Shown here: piece by piece, positions 24,423-30,072 of the stretch
How positions within the stretch are numbered: the stretch's first letter is position 1
Layout: every line of letters starts with the position of its first letter
Assembly: GCA_905198475.1 (NCBI GenBank)
Contig: CAJKCQ010000027.1
Coordinates: forward strand, 1-30,072
Direction: 5' to 3'
Source: an uncultured Sutterella sp.
Lineage (GTDB): Bacteria; Pseudomonadota; Gammaproteobacteria; Burkholderiales; Burkholderiaceae_F
DNA length: 30,072 bases
Program-made: the position numbers and the translations under genes
The notes under the pieces: model-generated
Seen by the model: the letters and a program-made list of their open reading frames with translations, nothing else
What the model was told of the DNA's origin: nothing
The model's database searches: none

Positions 24423-24458
24423 GGAAATTCCTTTCAATGTGCTTGAGTTTCGATCAAT

Positions 24459-24482
24459 AATTAGTTCGATGTCGAACTAATT
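24459..24482. promoter_or_regulatory. Operator 1 over the oxidoreductase transcription start
   Basis: A perfect inverted repeat with 11-bp arms around TG (AATTAGTTCGA and its complement) covers the expected +1 region. Its core is GTTCGA-TG-TCGAAC. A bound dimer would block transcription. The shape fits HxlR/MarR-type repressors. Confidence 0.75.
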
Positions 24483-24485
24483 GGC

Positions 24486-24514
24486 ACTATAGTCCATCAA
24501 TTGTTCGACGTCAA
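24486..24514 (-). promoter_or_regulatory. Promoter of the oxidoreductase gene
   Basis: On the minus strand TTGACG (24509-24514) and TATAGT (24486-24491) are separated by exactly 17 bases, a near-consensus sigma-70 promoter. It starts transcription roughly 55-60 bases before the ATG at 24422. Confidence 0.8.
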
Positions 24515-24516
24515 AC
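24503..24516. promoter_or_regulatory. Operator 2 over the -35 box
   Basis: GTTCGACGTCAAAC matches the operator 1 core at 12 of 14 positions and overlaps the -35 hexamer. Its centre is 39 bases from operator 1, so the two sites bracket the promoter. Confidence 0.6.
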
Positions 24517-24522
24517 GTTCAT

Positions 24523-25560
24523 GACGAAGGCGGCGGAAAGGACCGCGGATTCTTCCTCTCGACCCTGCGTCGAGGGAGACGCCTGCCGCCGCGGGAACAC
24601 GTCTAGACGAACATCTTGAACGCGCGCAGACGGTGTCCCCCAGACCTGAGGAAGCAGGGTAGAATTCAGGGCCTCCGAACCGCATCCCGAATTTCAACGC
24701 GGCTGCGGTTGAAGAGCCGCCTCCATTCATTGAGCGCTTTCGGTCCACTCAGAATCCAATCCACAGGCATTCTCACAGGTGGGAGCGAATCCTTTCATTG
24801 CCGTCGACTTCCGGCGACGGATCGGTGCGGCAGGTACCATCCCTCTGGGCCGTCACCATGAACTCCAATGAATGGACTGGTGAGAATGCAGCGCGCGGAG
24901 CACTTCTCTCCACAGCGTGAATGGAATGGAGAATTCTCCACCATCTCATTCCATCCGGATGATCCGAATGTCCTTCTGCCTTCAGGCTTCCAACGAAAGT
25001 TGGGCTGGAGTGAATGAAGCCCCTCTCCCCACATCGTTTAATTGACGGAACTGGACGGAAGGGTAAATCACGCTTTCGAGCCAACAGATCATCACCGGAA
25101 CTTTGGGAATCCATTTCCGACGATTCATTTCAGAAGACGCAAAGGATCATCCTCTGAAAACACTCCCGTCGTGCGTACTTATTCCACCGGGGAAACATTC
25201 GCATCGACGCAGCTACCGGAAGCGTAGAGACTCTGCCTTCCGCACTCGAGGTAATTTCTCCAGAGGCAGAATTCGGAGCATCTGCCGTCGGCAGCGCACT
25301 TCAATCACAAAACCTTTCTCAGCCTGACCGCGCTTCTCCGGGGGCAACCCGTCGATGACCCCATCGCCGCCCCGGGGAGGGGAGAGGGAGGGAATGAATC
25401 ACCACTCGGACGCCGCCGCCCGGTCCGAAGGCGTCCTGCCGATCATTCGCAACACACAGAATCCGATGAGTATTCTAGGTTAAAATCCATGATGTTGCGT
25501 CTTATGCTCAAAATCTCCCATGCCTCAGCCCGACTTTATCGGGGCTTGACGGGCGATGAG
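24523..25560. other. Region without a supportable gene
   Basis: This stretch of about 1 kb is lower in GC than its surroundings. All frames are broken or low-complexity; the longest are not recognisable. A TAGAAT -10-like element at 24660-24665 points into it with no clear gene behind, and a 49-codon frame at 24868-25017 (plus) is the best short candidate but has no good ribosome binding site. Repeated words such as AATGGAGAATTC and GGAATG suggest decayed sequence. It may be the remains of a gene lost beside the hipBA-like pair. Confidence 0.5.
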
Positions 25561-25578
25561 ACGTCCCGCGGCCACTCC

Positions 25579-25610
25579 TTGCCATAAGCCGTCATACGGA
25601 TTACAATCCG
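25579..25610 (+). promoter_or_regulatory. Promoter and operator of the hipB-like gene
   Basis: TTGCCA (25579-25584) and TACAAT (25602-25607) are 17 bases apart. A 14-bp inverted repeat, CGGATT-AC-AATCCG (25597-25610), covers the -10 box, the place where HipB-type antitoxins bind to repress their own operon. Confidence 0.7.
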
Positions 25611-25657
25611 CATAATTCTGATGCTTTTGAGCGTTTGCTCCTAGGATACTACGTGTT

Positions 25658-25960
25658 ATGAGACCATCCATCGCCGTCGAGGATGCCCTCCTTCAACTCG
25701 GTGCGAACATTCGCGGCGCCCGGCTTCGCCGGCGTCTGCCACAGTCCGTCGTTGCTGAACGCTCCGGCATTTCATTGAACACTCTCTCCAAGATTGAGAA
25801 CGGTGACGCAGGCGTTGCAGTCGGCAACATTGCGGCAGTTCTGAATGCTCTCGGGCTCCTTCCCCTCCTCTCATCACTCGCAGCCCCCGCCGAAGACGAG
25901 GCGGGTCTACTGCTCTCGGAGAAGCGCCTTCCGCAGCGCATTCGCCTCAAAAAGGAATAG
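25658..25960 (+). CDS. HipB-like antitoxin, XRE-family regulator
   Basis: The 100-residue protein is a small helix-turn-helix regulator of the XRE/HipB type. The HTH lies at residues about 15-70 (LGANIRGARLRRRLPQSVVAERSGISLNTLSKIENGDAGVAVGNIAAVLNALGL, in order). The C-terminal LLLSEKRLPQRIRLKKE is typical of antitoxins in hipBA loci. It should bind the palindrome at 25597 and the following HipA-like protein. The ATG at 25658 has AGGA twelve bases upstream. The gap of 78 bases to the next gene is longer than the usual overlap in such pairs. Confidence 0.88.
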   Translation: MRPSIAVEDALLQLGANIRGARLRRRLPQSVVAERSGISLNTLSKIENGDAGVAVGNIAAVLNALGLLPLLSSLAAPAEDEAGLLLSEKRLPQRIRLKKE

Positions 25961-26038
25961 CCCTCCCCTACTCGGCGTGGAAAAGTGCTTCTCCGCCCGC
26001 CGTTCAACAAAATATTCACCAGAGAGGACGCGTCAGTC

Positions 26039-27472
26039 ATGACTCAACAAAAATTTCGATGCTGGGAGGTTCACGCCTCCGCATTGCCTGATAGCCCTCT
26101 AGTCGGTGAAGTCTTCTTTCCCGTTTCATCCATTCCGATTGACGCCGATTCACGTGGAAATGATTCCAGCGAATCACTCGAATCGTCCGCTTCCTGCGAC
26201 GCCACTTCCAAAAGAGCAAGCCGCAGAAATAATCGCACTTCATTTGCCAAGACGGGTTTTGAGAAGAATAGCGGCCCCGCAGAAACCGCCGGGCGTTCAC
26301 TCAGTCCTTCCGGAAGGCATTCATCGGTCCGCAATGCCTCATCCACTCCTTCTCTTCTTCTGCCGCGCTTTCGCTATTCGACCGCGTGGCTCGAAGGCGG
26401 GTTCGCGCTCGGCGCGGACCTTCCCCTGACGCCGGGACTCCAGGCCCCGCTCCGCGGCCGGCGGTCGTTTGGGTTTCTCACCGACCGGCGGCTCTCGGAC
26501 GCTTCGACCGAACGCTTTCGAGCCGCACGCCGCGAGGGGTCGGAGTCGCTTGCCGCACTGCCGGCGCTCGACACCGCGGGCGACGAAGAGGCGGCCGCGG
26601 TGCTGCTCCCCAACGCCGCCGCGCATGCGGGTGGGATCGAGTTTTCTTCGCCCGAAGCCGCCTGCGGGACGACGCTTCCCCTCCCTTATGAGTCCACGGG
26701 GCTCGGGAGCGTCTTCGACGCTCTCGCTTCCGAGGGCCGGCGCCGGGCGAGCCTCAAGACCCTCCTTGCGCTCGCCTCGGCGACGGTGCTCCCGGGCGGG
26801 CGCACTGCGCTCGCCCTCGTGACGGAATCGGGCGAATCCGCCCTCACCGTCCGGAGTCCCACCGACCTGATCGACTTCCCGCTCTGGCGGCGCCTCTTTC
26901 TCGAACTCGCCCACGACTGCGGGATTGAGTGCGCCGAGAGCCGCCTCATTCACGCGGCGGGCATGCGGGCGCTCTTCACCCAACGCGTGGACCGGACGGA
27001 GGACGCGGAGCACCGTCAACGCCTCACGCTCTCGGGCACGACGCTCTCGCCCGAGCGGGCGCTCTCCTACCTCGGGATCGCCGAAATCCTGAACCGAGAG
27101 GGTGCGGCGCCGTCGCAGGATCTCCCCCAGGTCTGGCGACGCATGGTCTTCGCGCTCCTTACGGGCGCGGAGGACCGGGGCGCAAAATGGCTCTTTCACC
27201 GCACGCAGACCGGGTGGCGGCTCGCGAAAGCCCATGGATTTTCGCCCTGTGCGGGGGCGCCCCGCCCGATGACCGCAGACGGTCGGCGCCATCTCGCGTC
27301 TTTGGACGACGCCGTGAGGCTCGCCCCCTACTTCGGCATGCGGCTCGCCGACGCGAAGACGGCGGCTGCAGGAATGCGCCGGGCGCTTCGGGACTGGGAG
27401 GAGCGGGCGCTCGAGCTCGGCGCCGACGTTTCGGAGGTGGAGCTCCTCGCGCCCGGCTTTGAGGCGTTCTGA
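26039..27472 (+). CDS. Degenerate HipA-like protein
   Basis: The 477-residue protein has the outline of a HipA-type Ser/Thr kinase toxin but lacks much of its active site. N-terminal features include LVGEVFF at residues 21-27, FRYSTAWLEGGFALGADLPL at 111-130 and FGFLTDRRLSD at 144-154. Between the first two lies an unrelated Ser-rich stretch of about 80 residues. The core retains LPGGR (251-255) without the following Lys, RVDR (316-319), and RRMVFALLTGAEDRGAKW (367-384) where active enzymes have an Asn/Asp/His-containing loop. AHGFSP (398-403) lacks the metal-binding Asp. The ATG at 26039 follows AGAGGA; an upstream frame start at 25985 is less likely. It is probably a pseudokinase or a decaying toxin. 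Alignment of the motifs is by eye. Confidence 0.75.
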   Translation: MTQQKFRCWEVHASALPDSPLVGEVFFPVSSIPIDADSRGNDSSESLESSASCDATSKRASRRNNRTSFAKTGFEKNSGPAETAGRSLSPSGRHSSVRNASSTPSLLLPRFRYSTAWLEGGFALGADLPLTPGLQAPLRGRRSFGFLTDRRLSDASTERFRAARREGSESLAALPALDTAGDEEAAAVLLPNAAAHAGGIEFSSPEAACGTTLPLPYESTGLGSVFDALASEGRRRASLKTLLALASATVLPGGRTALALVTESGESALTVRSPTDLIDFPLWRRLFLELAHDCGIECAESRLIHAAGMRALFTQRVDRTEDAEHRQRLTLSGTTLSPERALSYLGIAEILNREGAAPSQDLPQVWRRMVFALLTGAEDRGAKWLFHRTQTGWRLAKAHGFSPCAGAPRPMTADGRRHLASLDDAVRLAPYFGMRLADAKTAAAGMRRALRDWEERALELGADVSEVELLAPGFEAF

Positions 27473-27552
27473 AGCTTTCTGATGCGATCGAGTCGGCCGC
27501 GCCCGCATCGAGGAGGAACGCCGCAAAAGACCCTCCTCAAGGTCTCCGACAT

Positions 27553-27591
27553 GCAGAAGGCGCCCGACGAAGCGCATCGGGCGCCTTCTGT
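27553..27591. terminator. Bidirectional terminator between the HipA-like and GNAT genes
   Basis: GCAGAAGGCGCCCGA pairs with 27577-27591 almost perfectly over 15 bases. It lies between two convergent genes and can serve both. Confidence 0.8.
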
Positions 27592-27644
27592 AAAGCGGCG
27601 GACCAGCCGCCCGCAGGTTCTGCGGCGAAGAGCGTCATTCGCCG

Positions 27645-28169
27645 TCAGTCGCGCTCGGCCGCTATGCGGCGGCGGCGCTCTTCGCGGAGGTCGAGCTCCA
27701 TGTCATACCAGACCGCACCGCCGTGAACGGACTTTGAAACCCCGCAGTTGACGAAGCCGAAGCCCGAGTAGAAGTGGATGAGGTGCTCCTTGCAGGTGAG
27801 GATCACGCCGTCGCGGCCCTCCTGACGGGCCTTCTCGATGAAGGCGCGCATCAGGGTCGAGGCGCACCCCTGGTGGCGCTCTTCGGGAAGCACGGCGAGC
27901 CCGAAGATCGACTGCCAGCGGCCGTTCGGGTTGTGCAGCGTCGCGTCCTCAAACATGTCGTCGGTGATCGTGCGGTTGTTGGTCACCATCCCGTCGACGA
28001 GGCCGATGGGGCGGCCGTCCTTCATGAGGATCAGGAAGCAGTCCGGGAAGACAGCGAGACGGGCGGCGAAGCTCTCCCGCGTCGCCTTCTCGGCCGGCGG
28101 GAAGCTCTTCGCCTCAATGTCGGTGAGGACGTCCACATCCTCGGGAGTGGCGGCGCGAAGCGAAAACAT
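27645..28169 (-). CDS. GNAT-family N-acetyltransferase
   Basis: The 174-residue protein is a GCN5-related acetyltransferase that moves an acetyl group from acetyl-CoA to an amine. Motif A, the CoA-binding loop, is LAVLPEERHQGCASTLMRAFIEKA near residues 91-115, with RHQGCA as the Q/R-x-x-G-x-A signature. The N terminus (LRAATPEDVDVLTDIEAKSFPPAE) and the later FYSGFGFVNCGVS are also typical; the layout is close to the arylalkylamine (AANAT-like) group. The substrate is not known. The ATG at 28169 lacks a strong ribosome binding site, and TATGAT at 28250-28255 on the minus strand may be its -10 box. Confidence 0.88.
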   Translation of the reverse strand: MFSLRAATPEDVDVLTDIEAKSFPPAEKATRESFAARLAVFPDCFLILMKDGRPIGLVDGMVTNNRTITDDMFEDATLHNPNGRWQSIFGLAVLPEERHQGCASTLMRAFIEKARQEGRDGVILTCKEHLIHFYSGFGFVNCGVSKSVHGGAVWYDMELDLREERRRRIAAERD

Positions 28170-28500
28170 GATGAAGCGTCTGTTGCGTGGTTGTGGGGAG
28201 AGCGGCGTGCAGACCGCACCCGTCTCCCGTCGTTTTTTGGGAAGCGCTCATCATAGCGCACCGCCCGACGGAGAAGCTGCGGCGGGATTCGAGGAAAGGC
28301 GGGACGCCCGGAGGGGCGGCGGGCGGCGTCCGGAGTCCTCCCTCCCCTCCGAACGCAGCTTCATGCGTCACGCAATCATCACATATGCGTCTTCATCTCG
28401 TCACACGGGAGGCGGAGACTCCTCTCCGCGCCTTCCTGGCCCCCCCTGAACCTCTGTATACAAGACCTTGAAGAGGAATCCGGCAGGCAGGCAAAGATCA

Positions 28501-28510
28501 TTTTTTTTTT
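28501..28510. repeat. T10 homopolymer before the metallophosphoesterase gene
   Basis: Ten consecutive T residues end 12 bases before the ATG at 28523, where a ribosome binding site would be expected and none is seen. In GC-rich DNA such a tract is rare and prone to length change. The rest of 28170-28500 shows no gene. Confidence 0.7.
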
Positions 28511-28522
28511 GAGACTTACGCA

Positions 28523-29499
28523 ATGAAGCGTCGTTTGTTCCTGCAGTCCGCCGCCGGACTCTTCGTCGCGCCCGCCGCGCTTTCCGCCGCCGGCGTTGCC
28601 CGCGCCGCCACCCCGACCGAAGCGCAGATCACGCTCCCGCCCGCTGAAAAGTTGAAGAGCAGCTTCGGCTGGGTCACCGACATCCACTACTGCACGAGCC
28701 CGATCCGCACCATCCCGGCCGAAGATTCGATCCGCGTCTACGCGCACTCCCTCGCGAAACTCCGCCAGGCGATCGACGTCTTCAACACCCGCAAGCTCGA
28801 CTTGTGATTGAACTCGGCGACTTCAAGGACTGCCTCGACGACGGCGACCGCCCCGGTACGATCGGCTTCCTGCAGACGGTCGAGTCGGAATTCCGCAAAT
28901 ACAACGGTCCGCGCTACCACGTCTCCGGCAACCACGACTTCGACAAGATCTCGCTCGGCGACTTCCTCGACAACACCGAGAACTACAGCGACGCCAAGGG
29001 CAAGAACTACTACTCCTTCGTCGCGGGCGGCGTGAAGTACATCGTCCTCGACGCCTGCTACAACAACGCCGAGGGCGAACACTACAGCCTCGGCAAGCTC
29101 GACTGGAAGATCGCGATCGTCCCGACCGTCGAGATGGAGTGGTTCAAGCGCGAGCTCGCGACCGGCAAAGAGCCCGTCGTGGCCTTCACCCACCAGCTCC
29201 TCAACACCTGGGACGAAAAGACGCAGAAGATCCCCAACGCGTTCTTCATCCGCAACGCCGCCGAAATCGTCTCCGCGATGGAGAGCAGCGGCCGCGTCCT
29301 CGCGGTGATCTCCGGCCACTTCCACAAGGGCGCCTACTCTGAACGCAACGGCATCCACTACGTCGTCAACCAGGGCCTCGTCGAGCGCCCGCTCCCGCAC
29401 AACGTCTGCGGCATGGTGCACGTGGACCAGGACCTCAACGTCTACGTCGAGGGTCTCTACAACGAGCGCTCGCACGTCTGCCGCGCGAAGAAGGCTTAA
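28523..29499 (+). pseudogene. Tat-exported metallophosphoesterase, split by a one-base frameshift
   Basis: Two frames together encode a calcineurin-like metallophosphoesterase of about 325 residues. The N terminus MKRRLFLQSAAGLFVAPAAL is a twin-arginine-like signal. Metal motifs appear in order: DIHY (D53/H55), then after the break GDFKD, GNHD, FTHQ and GHFHKG. The first frame stops at the TGA at 28805-28807; the second starts at the overlapping GTG at 28804. One base is missing around 28803: restoring it gives RKLDFVIELGDFKD, the expected continuous sequence. No ribosome binding site precedes the GTG, so restart is unlikely. It is a sequencing error, a recent mutation or a slipped reading. 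The metal motifs on both sides are intact, which argues against old decay. Confidence 0.85.
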
Positions 29500-29528
29500 C
29501 CTGAGCCTTCCGCCCCCTTGAGTAGAAC

Positions 29529-29572
29529 GCCCCGCCCGCTCCTCCGCTTGGAGGAGAAGGCGGGGCTTCTTC
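29529..29572 (+). terminator. Terminator after the metallophosphoesterase gene
   Basis: GCCCCGCC and CTCCTCC pair with GGAGGAG and GGCGGGGC around a GCTT loop, followed by TTCTTCGTTT. It lies 30 bases past the stop codon. Confidence 0.8.
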
Positions 29573-29659
29573 GTTTCTGGAGGGCTCATCACGGCTGGAG
29601 GCGCCCGAGCCTATACTTCTTGATCTCCAGTTCCACAACTTGTCGGATCCAAAATTCTC

Positions 29660-30022
29660 ATGAAGAAGACTCTCCTCGCCTTGAGCGCGCTCGCGCTCGT
29701 CCTCTCCGGCTGCGCCAACCTTCCCGCCGGCGCCGACCGCATCAACCTCATCACGCTCGCCGAAGCGCAGGCCAACCACTGCATGAAGCTCGGCTGGGTG
29801 GGCTCCATCTCCGCCGTCCTCATCAACGGCAAGGCCCGCAACACCGCGCAGATCGTGAAGAAGGCGCTCGAGATCCCGGGGGCGACCCACATCGCCTACA
29901 CCAAGGGCGAGGCGGGCTACTCCAACGCCCGTGCGCAGGTCCTGAAGTGCCCGAACCCGAACCTCAAGACGAAGGACCCGGACACCCGCCGCTACTCGAA
30001 GGACTACCTCGGCCACGAGTGA
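29660..30022 (+). CDS. Small lipoprotein, DUF4156-like
   Basis: The 120-residue product has a clear lipoprotein signal (LSALALVLSGC) with the acylated Cys at residue 18. The mature part resembles the small DUF4156-type lipoproteins: HCMKLGWVGSISAV near residue 40, then ARNTAQIVKKALEIPGATHIAY, and a final Cys in VLKCPNP. The two Cys residues could form a disulfide. Its function is not known. TATACT at 29612-29617 is a possible -10 element. A terminator follows six bases after the stop codon. The family match is by pattern only. Confidence 0.7.
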   Translation: MKKTLLALSALALVLSGCANLPAGADRINLITLAEAQANHCMKLGWVGSISAVLINGKARNTAQIVKKALEIPGATHIAYTKGEAGYSNARAQVLKCPNPNLKTKDPDTRRYSKDYLGHE

Positions 30023-30027
30023 TCACT

Positions 30028-30053
30028 CTCCGGCCTGAAGGCCGGAGCTTCTT
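30028..30053 (+). terminator. Terminator after the lipoprotein gene
   Basis: CTCCGGCC pairs with GGCCGGAG around a short loop and is followed by CTTCTT. The remaining 20 bases to the window end hold nothing identifiable. Confidence 0.75.
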
Positions 30054-30072
30054 GATTCGCTGAGCCTCGCGG

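Noticed and set aside
24868..25017. A 49-codon frame in the gene-poor stretch
   Set aside because: There is no ribosome binding site and no recognisable domain; it is not distinguishable from chance.
28804..28806. GTG at 28804 as an independent start by stop-start coupling (GTGA overlap)
   Set aside because: The downstream frame begins in the middle of the metallophosphoesterase core and no ribosome binding site precedes it; a one-base frameshift explains it better.
30062..30072. The last 11 bases (GAGCCTCGCGG) also occur at 219-229 within the IS
   Set aside because: The match does not extend to the left, so it is not evidence for a second IS copy at the window end.

Overview
The window is GC-rich DNA with densely packed genes on both strands. 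It most resembles a betaproteobacterium of the Sutterella/Parasutterella type (Burkholderiales, Sutterellaceae). That placement is an inference from gene content: a Tat-exported molybdoenzyme operon, a secreted C69 dipeptidase, a manganese family II pyrophosphatase, glnK-amtB, and many small lipoproteins. No rRNA, tRNA or CRISPR array was seen.

Layout. 1-1683 is an IS256-family element whose outer inverted repeat starts at base 1; it truncates an AEC-type carrier gene (1684-2252). 2394-4220 holds a phytase-like/esterase-like protein and a small unknown protein. 4354-6595 is a nitrogen module: two NtrC-type sites, a sigma-54 promoter, glnK, amtB and a terminator. 6661-9162 carries two lipoproteins and an L-asparaginase preceded by a structured element that ends in a terminator. 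9265-11115 is a lower-GC island with an AlbA_2 (Schlafen-type)/ATPase-like/winged-helix protein, a 34-bp palindrome and an inverted-repeat cluster that may be a mobile-element scar. 11124-15892 carries a small exported protein and a three-gene molybdopterin oxidoreductase operon (catalytic, iron-sulfur and membrane subunits). 16584-21542 carries ppaC, a C69 dipeptidase, mscL and an AlkD-like protein. 21743-24422 carries a nucleoside-recognition membrane protein, an EamA exporter and an NAD(P)H-binding oxidoreductase with two palindromic operators around its promoter. 24523-25560 is almost gene-free. 25658-27472 is a HipB/HipA-like pair in which the kinase-like partner has lost most catalytic residues. 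27645-30022 carries a GNAT acetyltransferase, a frameshifted Tat-exported metallophosphoesterase and a lipoprotein.

How the genes work together. GlnK and AmtB form the ammonium sensing and uptake pair, and the upstream sites indicate induction under nitrogen limitation. The asparaginase and exported dipeptidase fit a lifestyle of amino-acid and peptide use. The molybdoenzyme operon fits anaerobic respiration on an unidentified acceptor, possibly a sulfur compound. The accessory material consists of the IS element, the AlbA_2 island and the HipBA-like pair. The strongest candidates for something unusual are the AlbA_2 island with its palindromic control region and neighbouring structured repeat, and the pseudokinase-like HipA.
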